From contig JANPLI010000205.1 of the NCBI GenBank assembly GCA_031426455.1, positions 1-64,000 on the forward strand: a DNA stretch of 64,000 bases, given 5' to 3'. The notes under the pieces are model-generated. The model made no database searches and was not told the origin of the DNA. It was given only the letters and a program-made list of their open reading frames with translations. Source of the stretch: JANNMJ01 sp031426455 (GTDB lineage: Bacteria > Bacteroidota > Bacteroidia > Cytophagales > Hymenobacteraceae). Made by a program: the position numbers and the translations under genes. Positions 9,526 through 16,869 of this stretch are shown piece after piece (the first letter of the stretch is position 1; each line of letters begins with the position of its first letter).

Positions 9526-9735
9526 AACGCCCTTGGGATACCCGACAAGGGCTTCGGGTTTTTTCAAGGTGCCTGTCGGGTCTCCGACAGGCACCTTTGA
9601 TTTTCTGCGAGTGCCTGTAGGGTGTCCGACAGCGGCCTTTACATTTCCATTGGTGTCTGTCGGGTGTCCGACGGAGGCCTTTGCATTTCCACCGGTGCCT
9701 GTCGGGTGGCCGATGGGCGGGTGTATTTTTACCGG
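9526..9735. repeat. 42-bp tandem repeat, each unit a potential hairpin (about 5 units)
   Basis: Units begin at 9568, 9610, 9652 and 9694, exactly 42 bp apart, with a degenerate fifth unit at 9526. Each carries a variant of GTGCCTGTCGGGTGTCCGAC; the unit at 9568 is a perfect 12-bp stem. Because 42 is a multiple of three, open frames run through the array on both strands, giving 14-residue repeats (VPVGCPT-type on plus, VGHPTGT-type on minus). I regard these as non-genic. There are no unique spacers, so it is not a CRISPR array. Confidence 0.85.
9568..9595 (+). terminator. Perfect 12-bp hairpin, candidate terminator of the upstream gene
   Basis: GGTGCCTGTCGG and CCGACAGGCACC form a perfect stem with a 4-nt loop, followed by TTTGATTTT. 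It lies 47 bp after the stop codon of the hypothetical gene. It is also unit 2 of the 42-bp repeat, so termination may be incidental. Confidence 0.45.
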
Positions 9736-9754
9736 GCAGTTCGCGCCAATTTTT

Positions 9755-10060
9755 ATGGAGCCTCCTATCTCACGTATTGTCAGCACACCTAATATGCGGT
9801 TTGGCAAGCCCCGAATCGATGGGCACCGCATCACGGTTTCGGATGTGGTTTGCTGGCACGAGCAGCAGGGCCAAACACCAGCCCAGATCGCAACTGATTA
9901 TGCTTTGACGCTGGGACAGGTGTACGCGGCGCTTTCCTATTACTTTGACCACAAAGCGGAAATCGACAAGGAGATTGCCGACAGCGAAGCTTTTGCGGAA
10001 GAGATGCGGGCGAAGTATCCTTCGCTGTTGCAGGAAAGATTGCGTGGCGACACTGCCTAG
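9755..10060 (+). CDS. DUF433 domain protein (antitoxin-like)
   Basis: A 101-residue protein with the DUF433 pattern: NMRFGKPRIDGHRITVSDVV, then a helix-turn-helix-like segment TPAQIATDYALTLGQVYAALSYYFDH and an acidic C-terminal helix. DUF433 proteins commonly act as antitoxins beside a PIN-like DUF5615 toxin. I chose the ATG at 9755 because DUF433 similarity begins just after it; the frame stays open upstream through the 42-bp repeats, but that part is repeat translation. No DUF5615-like partner lies next to it. Confidence 0.85.
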   Translation: MEPPISRIVSTPNMRFGKPRIDGHRITVSDVVCWHEQQGQTPAQIATDYALTLGQVYAALSYYFDHKAEIDKEIADSEAFAEEMRAKYPSLLQERLRGDTA

Positions 10061-10082
10061 AGCGGTTTCGGCGTCCATATAC

Positions 10083-10150
10083 GCGACCCCGTAGGGGTCA
10101 CCGTTCGGTAGAATACCCGTGACCGTCGTCCCTGGCGACCCCGTAGGGGT
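10083..10150. repeat. Two palindromic direct repeats (GACCCCGTAGGGGTC type)
   Basis: GCGACCCCGTAGGGGT occurs at 10083-10098 and again at 10135-10150, 52 bp apart. Each is followed by a similar word (CACCGTTCGG and TACCCTTCGG). The core GACCCCGTAGGGGTC is a perfect odd palindrome. They lie in the gap between the DUF433 gene and the next gene. Confidence 0.75.
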
Positions 10151-10209
10151 TACCCTTCGGGACGGCACCGTACATCAGGTCTGAAACCGCGCTAAACCGT
10201 CAGTCCATC

Positions 10210-10653
10210 GTGACCACCCCACAACCCATCTGGCAGCGCATCCGCCCACGGCTAAGCGCTTATGTGGCTGCAAATCAGCTGGAGGTCACCGAGCTAGTTG
10301 GTGCCGCCATTATCACGGTGGTGAATCCGAGTGGTTTGCTTGTGAAAGTGACCGTAGTGGATAACATTCACGAATGGTTTATCACGGTCAGCGACCCCAT
10401 TACACAAGAAAAAATATTTGACGACTGGCGCGACCATTTCGCCTTAGCCAACGAAAGCAACGACGCGATTGGCGCCGAAATGGAAGAGTCGGTCATCGAT
10501 TTCCTGCGTGTCTTCCAAATCTACCCCATTCGGGTAGTGATAGTGAAACCAGCCAGGAAAATATTTGGCATCCAGTTCAGAAAGACGCTACAGCTGGAAT
10601 ACCTGACTCCGCAAGGCTGGGTGACGGAGGACGAGTTGCCAACGGCTGATTGA
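10210..10653 (+). CDS. Hypothetical protein beside DUF433
   Basis: A 147-residue protein starting at GTG (MTTPQPIWQRI). I do not recognise it. It has alternating beta-strand-like segments (AAIITVVNPSGLLVKVTVVDN, PIRVVIVKPARKIFGIQF) and no signal peptide or membrane helix. It follows the DUF433 gene by 149 bp on the same strand, the position where a toxin partner might be expected, but it shows no PIN-type acidic motif. It is convergent with, and directly abuts, the dihydroorotase gene. The base composition is less GC-rich than in flanking genes. Confidence 0.7.
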   Translation: MTTPQPIWQRIRPRLSAYVAANQLEVTELVGAAIITVVNPSGLLVKVTVVDNIHEWFITVSDPITQEKIFDDWRDHFALANESNDAIGAEMEESVIDFLRVFQIYPIRVVIVKPARKIFGIQFRKTLQLEYLTPQGWVTEDELPTAD

Positions 10654-11997
10654 CTACCCCCCAAACCGCAGCGCTTCCCCCATCCGCTGCTCATCGAACA
10701 CCCCGTCGGCGTAAGCCAGGTGCCCGCTGACCCAGGTATGGGTCACGCGGCCGCGCAGGGTTTCGCCTTCCAGCGGCGACCAGCCCACGTGGTACAGCGT
10801 GTTGGCGCGGGTTACGGGGACCTCGGCGGCGGGGTCTACCAGCACCAGGTCGGCGTAGTAGCCTTCGCGCAGAAAGCCCCGGTCCGGGATGCGGAACAGC
10901 GTGGCGGGGTTGTGGCAGGCTTTTTCCACGAGCCGGGGCAAGGGTAGCAGATTCATCGTCAGCAGCATCGGCAGGGCGTGTTGCAGCAGCGGCAGGCCGC
11001 TGGGCGCCTGCGGGTAGGGCTGGTGCTTTTCATCCCAGGTGTGGGGGGCGTGGTCGGTGGCGAGGATATCGAGGCGGTCGTCGAGCAACGCCCGGCGCAG
11101 GGCGGCACGGTGGCGCCCCTCCTTGATGGCCGGGTTGCACTTGATCTGGTGGCCGAGGCGCTCGTAGCCAAAGCGTTCGTCGTCAGCGGCGAACCAGAGA
11201 TGATGGACGCAGACTTCGGCCGTGATCCGCTTGCCCGCCAGCGGGCCGGGGGCGAACTGGCTTAGCTCTTCTTCAGTGCTGATGTGCAGAATGTGCAGCT
11301 TCGTATTGTGCCGCCGGGCCAGCTCGATGGCCAGCGCGCTCGACTTCCGGCACGCTTCCACCGACCGAATGACCGGGTGGGCCTCCGGCGGAATCCGCTC
11401 GGCCCCGCCGTAACGCGCCACGGCGTCGGCGTAGTCGGCCCGGATCGTGGCCTCGTCCTCGCAGTGCGTGGCAATGAGCAGCGGCGACTCAGCGAAGATC
11501 GTTTCCAGCGTACTGGGGTTATCGACCAGCATCGCGCCGGTGCTGGAACCCATAAAAATCTTGACGCCCGCCACCCGCGTGGGGTCGGCCCGGAGCACGT
11601 CCCGGAGGTTGTCGTTGGTAGCGCCGAAGAAGAAGCCGTAGTTCGCCAGCGAGGTCTGGGCGCCGCGGGCCAGCTTGTCGGCCAGGGCGGCGTCGTTCGT
11701 CGTGGTGGGGTTGGTGTTCGGCATCTCCATAAACGAGGTCACGCCACCGGCCACGCCCGCGCGGCTCTCGGAGCCGATGGTGCCCTTGTGGGGAAAACCC
11801 GGCTCGCGGAAATGCACCTGGTCGTCGATCAGCCCCGGCAGCAGCAGTTGGCCGGCGCCCTCGATTTCCGTCGCCCGCTCCCGGACGCTGATCTGCGGGT
11901 CGATGCGCGCAATGCGCTGGTCTTTGATCAGCAGGTCGGCCACCCACTGGCGGCCATCCGTGACCAAGGTAGCGTTGCGAATCAGGGTAGTAGCCAT
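10654..11997 (-). CDS. pyrC: Dihydroorotase
   Basis: Cyclises carbamoyl-aspartate to dihydroorotate in pyrimidine synthesis, in the cytoplasm. The 447-residue amidohydrolase shows DDQVHFREPG near residue 58, then ESRAGVAGGVTSFMEMPNT, the probable carboxylated lysine in VKIFMGSSTG, and metal-binding histidines in THCEDE, LHILHIS and TDHAPH. The length is normal for the class I multi-complex type. The first histidine of the usual HxH metal motif is replaced by Q (DQVH); I recall the same in other Bacteroidetes dihydroorotases, so I expect activity. It is divergent from the TonB-receptor-like gene with a 178-bp gap. Confidence 0.93.
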   Translation of the reverse strand: MATTLIRNATLVTDGRQWVADLLIKDQRIARIDPQISVRERATEIEGAGQLLLPGLIDDQVHFREPGFPHKGTIGSESRAGVAGGVTSFMEMPNTNPTTTNDAALADKLARGAQTSLANYGFFFGATNDNLRDVLRADPTRVAGVKIFMGSSTGAMLVDNPSTLETIFAESPLLIATHCEDEATIRADYADAVARYGGAERIPPEAHPVIRSVEACRKSSALAIELARRHNTKLHILHISTEEELSQFAPGPLAGKRITAEVCVHHLWFAADDERFGYERLGHQIKCNPAIKEGRHRAALRRALLDDRLDILATDHAPHTWDEKHQPYPQAPSGLPLLQHALPMLLTMNLLPLPRLVEKACHNPATLFRIPDRGFLREGYYADLVLVDPAAEVPVTRANTLYHVGWSPLEGETLRGRVTHTWVSGHLAYADGVFDEQRMGEALRFGG

Positions 11998-12175
11998 TAG
12001 CGTAGTGGGGTAAATGGTAACGACGGACCGGCGGGCCGGCAGAAAAAGCCGCGATTTTCCGACAAAAAGCCCCGTTCCGCAAAAGTCGCGAAAGAATTAC
12101 CGCCCCGCCTACGTTGGGCAACCCTTCGGCTCCGCACCGGCTCCTTCGCCGCACTGCTATACCCCTAATTCCTGA

Positions 12176-14698
12176 ATGCGACATTTTCGCCCGCTGCTGA
12201 CGCTGTTCGGCACGCTGCTGACGGCCCCGGCCTTTGCCCAGACACCGGCCCAGGCACCGGCATCGGCCACCCCGCCCGCCACGGCCCGGATCACGGGCAC
12301 CGTGCTCGACTCAGCCTCCCGCCAGCCCATCGCCTACGCCACCGTCGTCCTGCTGAAGGCCGACGCCGGCCCCGCCGATAAACCCCTGACCGGCGTAGCC
12401 GCCGACGAGGAAGGGCGCTTCACCATCAGCAAAGTAGCGGCTGGCACGTACCGGGTGCGCGCCACCTACGTAGGCTTCCGGCCCCTGAGCCGAACGGTGA
12501 CCGTAGCCGACGGCGCCACCGTGTCTGTAAGCACCTTCGCGCTCGCATCGGCCGCCAAAGAATTGAGCGAGGCCGTAGTAACCGGCGAAAAACCCATCGT
12601 GGAAGTGAAGCCCGACCGGCTGATTTACAACGCCGAACAAGACGCCTCCAACGCCGGTGGCACCGCCGCCGATGTGCTGCGCAAGGCCCCGCTGCTGAGC
12701 GTGGACGGCGACGGCAACCCGAAGCTCCGTGGTTCCGGCAATTTCAAGGTGCTGGTCAACAATAAGCCCTCCCCCACCCTGGCCCGCAACCTGGCCGAGG
12801 CGCTGAAGGGAATGCCTGCCGACCAGATCAAAAGCATTGAGGTCATCACCACGCCGCCCGCCCGCTACGACGCCGAGGGCACGGCTGGCATCATCAATAT
12901 CATCCTCAAAAAAGGCGTGGACCGGGGCCTGAACGGCTCGGTGGGCGCCTCCACCGGCAACCGGAACTCCAGCGTCAACAGCTCGCTCAATTTCAAGAAG
13001 GGCAAGGTGGGCGTCAGTACCTCGCTCAATACCGGCGGGTGGTACGGGCCGCAGCAGTTTACCCGCGACCGCACCGACTACGCCGTCGGCGACGCCGGGC
13101 AGCGCCAACAGCCGACCGGCAACCTCCACCAGCTCGGCGAGGGCCGTTACGGCGGGCAGTGGTATTATGGTACGCTGGGAATCGACTACGACCCCGCCGA
13201 GCATCATTCCTTCTCGCTCAACGGCTCCATCAACGGCGGGGGCGGCTTCGGGCAGCAGGATATTTTCAATCAGTACGCGGCCGTCGCTAACCCGGTCCTC
13301 CAGCAGCTTTACACCCGCGCCACCCGCGAGCTCTTCAGTTGGACCAACCAGGAACTGACCGGCACTTACACCCGCACCTTCGCCACGCCCCGCCGCGAGT
13401 GGACCGTGCTGGCCCAGGCCGCTCGCAACGGCGGCACCTACGGCTACCGCCTCAACCAGTTCAATACGCTTACTGCTGGAGATGAGGCGAATGCCGCCTA
13501 CCGCGAGCGCAGTGCCGGCCGCACGCCCGGCGCCGAATACACGCTGCAAACCGATTTCACCCAACCCATCGGCGAGAAGCAGACGCTCGACGTGGGCGCC
13601 AAAGGCATCTGGCGCCACACGGCCTCCGTGGGCGATATCGACGGCTTCACGCCCGGCCAGGACGCCGATTTCGTGCCGCTGCCCAGCCGCCGCACCGACT
13701 TTACCTACGACCAGCAGGTGCAGGCGCTGTACGGCATCTATGGTTTCAGCCTGGGCACGAAATGGAATTTCAGCCTCGGCACCCGCGCCGAGCGCACCGC
13801 CCTGCAAGCCGACTTCCGCACTACCGGCACCCGTTTCACCCAGGACTACTACAACGTCCTGCCGAACGGTAGCGTCCAGTACAAAATCTCGGAGCCGAGC
13901 AGCCTGCGCCTGGCCTACAGCAAGCGCATCAGCCGGCCGTTCATCGACTACCTGAATCCCTACGTCGATAGCTCCAACGCGCTCAACATCTCCTACGGCA
14001 ACCCCCGCCTGAACCCGGAACTGACCGACTCCTACGAACTGAGCTACAACACGCTCATCAAGACGGCCACCATCAGCATCAGTGGTTCGGTGCGGCGCAC
14101 CGGCAACGCCATCGAATCGGTCCGGCTGCCCACCGACCGGCCCGGCGTCTCGGCCAATACCTTCGCTAACGTGGCGTCCAACGCGTTCTATCAGCTCAAT
14201 TTCTACGGCTCCGTCAAGCCGCTGCCGAAGTGGGAGCTGAGTGGCGGCCCGGACGTGCAGTATATCACCCGCACCTCGCCGACGCTGGGCATCCGGCGGC
14301 GCGACGGCTTCACGGGCGGCCTGAACGCCAATACCTCGTATCAACTACCGAAAGACTTTTCGCTGAACGCCTTTGTATACTATTCGCTATCGACGCCCAA
14401 CCTACAGGGGCGCGGCGGTGCGAACCTTTACTATTCGATAGGTGCGAAAAAGCAGCTTTTCAAGCAGAAAGCTGACCTGACGCTGAATATCCAGAACCCC
14501 TTCAACGACTATTGGGCCTACCGAAATAACCTGGATACGCCTTACCTAACCGAGCGTAACGAGTACCGCAACTACCAGCGCGCCTTCCGCCTCTCGTTCA
14601 CCTACCGTTTCGGCCAGGCCCAACAGGGCAAACAACGCAAGTCCATTTCCAACGACGACAAGAAAGGCGGCGGCGGTGGTGGCCAGAAAGGAGGGTAA
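12176..14698 (+). CDS. TonB-dependent receptor-like outer membrane barrel with carboxypeptidase-regulatory domain
   Basis: An 840-residue protein. A signal peptide (MRHFRPLLTLFG ... APAFAQ) is followed by a carboxypeptidase-regulatory-like beta sandwich (about 40-125: ITGTVLDSASRQPIAYATVVLL), a plug domain (about 140-240, with ITTPPARYDAEGTAGIINIILKK) and a large beta-barrel of the OMP_b-brl_3 type to the C-terminus. A glycine/lysine-rich tail (KKGGGGGGQKGG) ends it. Such receptors import or sense bulky ligands in the outer membrane; the ligand cannot be told. No SusD partner lies next to it. It is convergent with aroE across a 19-bp-stem hairpin. Confidence 0.9.
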   Translation: MRHFRPLLTLFGTLLTAPAFAQTPAQAPASATPPATARITGTVLDSASRQPIAYATVVLLKADAGPADKPLTGVAADEEGRFTISKVAAGTYRVRATYVGFRPLSRTVTVADGATVSVSTFALASAAKELSEAVVTGEKPIVEVKPDRLIYNAEQDASNAGGTAADVLRKAPLLSVDGDGNPKLRGSGNFKVLVNNKPSPTLARNLAEALKGMPADQIKSIEVITTPPARYDAEGTAGIINIILKKGVDRGLNGSVGASTGNRNSSVNSSLNFKKGKVGVSTSLNTGGWYGPQQFTRDRTDYAVGDAGQRQQPTGNLHQLGEGRYGGQWYYGTLGIDYDPAEHHSFSLNGSINGGGGFGQQDIFNQYAAVANPVLQQLYTRATRELFSWTNQELTGTYTRTFATPRREWTVLAQAARNGGTYGYRLNQFNTLTAGDEANAAYRERSAGRTPGAEYTLQTDFTQPIGEKQTLDVGAKGIWRHTASVGDIDGFTPGQDADFVPLPSRRTDFTYDQQVQALYGIYGFSLGTKWNFSLGTRAERTALQADFRTTGTRFTQDYYNVLPNGSVQYKISEPSSLRLAYSKRISRPFIDYLNPYVDSSNALNISYGNPRLNPELTDSYELSYNTLIKTATISISGSVRRTGNAIESVRLPTDRPGVSANTFANVASNAFYQLNFYGSVKPLPKWELSGGPDVQYITRTSPTLGIRRRDGFTGGLNANTSYQLPKDFSLNAFVYYSLSTPNLQGRGGANLYYSIGAKKQLFKQKADLTLNIQNPFNDYWAYRNNLDTPYLTERNEYRNYQRAFRLSFTYRFGQAQQGKQRKSISNDDKKGGGGGGQKGG

Positions 14699-14701
14699 CG
14701 A

Positions 14702-14749
14702 GAATTACGAATTACGAATTACGGGTTGCGAATTCGTAATTCGTAATTC
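14702..14749. terminator. Perfect 19-bp AT-rich inverted repeat between convergent genes
   Basis: Arm 14702-14720 is three iterations of GAATTAC, and arm 14731-14749 is its exact reverse complement, with a 10-nt loop (ACGGGTTGCG). It begins 3 bp after the stop of the barrel gene and contains the aroE stop codon at 14719. It could act as a bidirectional transcription end, although the stem is AT-rich. Confidence 0.55.
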
Positions 14750-15504
14750 CATATAGCCCACGCTAGTTCGGCTTGCTGGTGCAACATTGCCAGACCGTTG
14801 TGCGTGTGGGCACCGCGCGCTTCGGCTTCGCGCAGCAGGCGCGTTTGGGGCGGGTTGTAGATTAGGTCGTACACCCAGTTTGCCGGACTGAGGCGCTGAA
14901 ACGGCACCGGCGGTACGGCTTCCAGGTCCGGAAACGTGCCCACCGGCGTGCAGTTGAGCAGGAGCGGGAAGGTTTCGAGGGCGTGGGGGCCCGCCGCCAG
15001 GTCGTCGTAACCCAGGTCGCCGCCGGAACGAGATACCAGTGTGGCCTGCATCCCCAGTTCGCGCACCGCCCAGCGCGCGGCCTGGGCCGCGCCGCCCGTG
15101 CCCAGCACCAGCGCCGAACCGGCGGGCGGACCAGCGTACCACGCCCGCAGCGTGTGGAGCAGGGCGGGCGCGTCGGTGTTGTGGCCGCGCAGCCGGAAGC
15201 CGTCGGGGGCCGTGGCGTCGGGCAGGCGCTGAATGCAGTTCACGGCCCCGATAGCGCGGGCAGCATCATCGAGGTCGTCCAGAAAAGGAATGACCGCGCG
15301 CTTGTGCGGCACCGTCACGTTCAGGCCGCGCAGCGCCGGATCGGCGCGAAACAGCGCCCGGACGGCAGCGGCGTCGGGCACATCATACAGCTCGTAACGG
15401 TGATCCGGCAGGCCCAACTGAGCAAACTTCGTCCGGAAGTAGCCCGGCGAAAACGAGTAGCTGATCCCGTGGCCCAGCAGGCCGAAGTGCGCCGCCGCCG
15501 TCAT
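14719..15504 (-). CDS. aroE: Shikimate dehydrogenase
   Basis: Reduces 3-dehydroshikimate to shikimate with NADPH in the aromatic amino acid pathway. The 261-residue protein shows the substrate-binding start FGLLGHGISYSFSPGYF, the catalytic lysine in NVTVPHK (about residue 90), GAVNCI, the HNTDA aspartate, and the Rossmann motif VLGTGGAAQAA. The C-terminus NYELRIRNP is encoded by the adjacent GAATTAC repeat, so the repeat has probably supplied the stop. The start ATG overlaps the TAA of the upstream DedA gene by one base (TAATG), indicating coupling. Confidence 0.94.
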   Translation of the reverse strand: MTAAAHFGLLGHGISYSFSPGYFRTKFAQLGLPDHRYELYDVPDAAAVRALFRADPALRGLNVTVPHKRAVIPFLDDLDDAARAIGAVNCIQRLPDATAPDGFRLRGHNTDAPALLHTLRAWYAGPPAGSALVLGTGGAAQAARWAVRELGMQATLVSRSGGDLGYDDLAAGPHALETFPLLLNCTPVGTFPDLEAVPPVPFQRLSPANWVYDLIYNPPQTRLLREAEARGAHTHNGLAMLHQQAELAWAIWNYELRIRNP

Positions 15505-16157
15505 TACACCGCCGTAGGCTTCCGCTTGCCCCGAAAGGCCGTCAGCAAGGGCGGCAGCACCGACAGGATGACAATGGCGTAAATCAGCTTCTCGAAGTTG
15601 GCTTTCACCACCGGAATATTCCCCGTGTAATAGCCCAACAGCGTGATCGACAGCACCCAGAGCGCCGCGCCAGCAATGCTGTAGGCCAGAAAGGTGCGGT
15701 ACTTCATCGTACCCACCCCCGCCACGAACGGCGCGAACGTGCGCACGATGGGTACGAAACGCGCCATAATCAGCGTCTTACCGCCGTGCTTGGCATAAAA
15801 CGCCTGCGTCTGTTGCAGATATTCCTGCTTCAGCAACGGAATACGGCCCGAAAATACTCGCGGCCCCAGATAATTGCCAATGCTAAAGTTGAGATTGTCG
15901 CCCAGTAGCGCCGCCGTGAAGAGCAATCCCATCAGCTTGCCCACTTCCAGCCCCGAATTTGGCTGCGCCGCAATGGAGCCAGCCACGAACAAGAGCGAGT
16001 CGCCGGGCAAAAAAGGAAACAGCACGACGCCCGTCTCGGTGAAGACAATGGCGAACAAAATGCCATAAGCCCAACCGCCGTACTGCTGCGTCAGCGTCAG
16101 CAGGACCAAATCCGGGTGCCGAAGAAATTCGAGTACCCAGTGAAAAAAATCAACCAT
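15504..16157 (-). CDS. DedA family (VTT domain) membrane protein
   Basis: A 217-residue inner membrane protein with the DedA signature: a VTT core containing FLPGDSLLFVAGS, then a re-entrant-like segment GKTLIMARFVPIVRTFAPFVAGVGTM with the conserved Rx-P-hydrophobic-R arrangement. Four to five hydrophobic segments are visible. DedA proteins are implicated in recycling undecaprenyl phosphate or phospholipids across the membrane. It is directly upstream of aroE with a 1-bp overlap. Upstream of it lies an AT-rich word repeat. Confidence 0.9.
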   Translation of the reverse strand: MVDFFHWVLEFLRHPDLVLLTLTQQYGGWAYGILFAIVFTETGVVLFPFLPGDSLLFVAGSIAAQPNSGLEVGKLMGLLFTAALLGDNLNFSIGNYLGPRVFSGRIPLLKQEYLQQTQAFYAKHGGKTLIMARFVPIVRTFAPFVAGVGTMKYRTFLAYSIAGAALWVLSITLLGYYTGNIPVVKANFEKLIYAIVILSVLPPLLTAFRGKRKPTAV

Positions 16158-16230
16158 AAAGCACGTAGCCGCAAGGGAATGTTTAAGGCCGCAAAGCTAC
16201 GGCCACCCCCGCGCCGCCAACAGAAACGAT

Positions 16231-16310
16231 CAATGGTCAATTGACAGTGATCAATTAGCAATTGATCATTGCCAATTGACCATTGCTAATTGACCATTGC
16301 TAATTGATTT
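16231..16310. repeat. AT-rich word repeat with nested inverted repeats
   Basis: CAATGGTCAATTG at 16231-16243 is the exact reverse complement of 16273-16285. Inside lies the 8-bp stem GATCAATT / AATTGATC (16249-16267, loop AGC). The words TTGACCATTGCTAA are then repeated. The array lies between the DedA start and the stop of the minus-strand gene upstream. Similar words occur at 43208-43274. Confidence 0.75.
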
Positions 16311-16869
16311 AGGGTGTGAACTCCCAGTCCACGATCAGGAACTGACTGGCCGTGAAGCCGCAGCGCAGCGCCGCATCGAGCCAGCCGAGCTGGGTGGGCC
16401 GCAAGCGGTCCTTGCCCGCCAGTTTCACTTCCACAAACAGCCGCTCCTCGCCACGCCAGGCCAGCAGGTCCCAGCAACCGCCGTAGCCGGCGGGCTTATT
16501 CACGGACGACACGGCCCGCAGCCGGGCACGAATAGCGGGCACCGGAATCGGCACCGTCACTTGTTCCGTCAGCGGAGCGTCCAGCCATTCCGTAAGCAGG
16601 TACGGCTCGGCACCAGCAGGGGCTGGCTCGATCCAGCGCACGTCCCAGCCATCGGCCACGAGCCGCGTCAGCACGGCCAGCTCGGCGAACATCGGGGCGC
16701 CATCCACGTCAATCAACGGCTTGCCGCCGAACGTGTTGACGACCGGTGCGCCGCGCCAGCGCGTCAGCGTGAGTTTGGTTTTAGCTACGGTCAGGCGAGT
16801 GCCATCGGGCAGGGTCAGTCGTTCCACGCCAATGGCGCGCAGCGAGGTCGGCAGAGTAGGGGCGCTCAC
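16309..16869 (-). CDS. PD-(D/E)XK-like nuclease-fold protein (function unknown)
   Basis: A 186-residue protein. The C-terminal part reads GCWDLLAWRGEERLFVEVKLAGKDRLRPTQ..WLDAALRCG (about 133-174). This resembles the D...ExK...Q core of VRR-NUC-type PD-(D/E)XK nucleases, with the D of WDLL, E and K of VEVK and the Q of PTQ. The N-terminal half is unfamiliar. The start is a GTG directly after the TAA of comA with no gap, so translation is probably coupled. Role unknown: DNA processing is possible, but the family also contains non-nuclease members. Confidence 0.65.
   Translation of the reverse strand: MSAPTLPTSLRAIGVERLTLPDGTRLTVAKTKLTLTRWRGAPVVNTFGGKPLIDVDGAPMFAELAVLTRLVADGWDVRWIEPAPAGAEPYLLTEWLDAPLTEQVTVPIPVPAIRARLRAVSSVNKPAGYGGCWDLLAWRGEERLFVEVKLAGKDRLRPTQLGWLDAALRCGFTASQFLIVDWEFTP

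Noticed and set aside
9526..9735. Possible CRISPR array
   Set aside because: The units are contiguous 42-bp tandem copies with no unique spacers and no cas genes nearby.
9533..9754. N-terminal extension of the DUF433 protein through the repeats
   Set aside because: The extension is only translated 42-bp repeats and DUF433 similarity begins after the ATG at 9755; the opposite strand is equally open.
12311..14344. A 677-codon open frame on the minus strand
   Set aside because: It is the shadow of the TonB-receptor-like barrel gene, whose product has signal, plug and barrel features; the minus product shows no family signature and has composition typical of GC-rich antisense frames.
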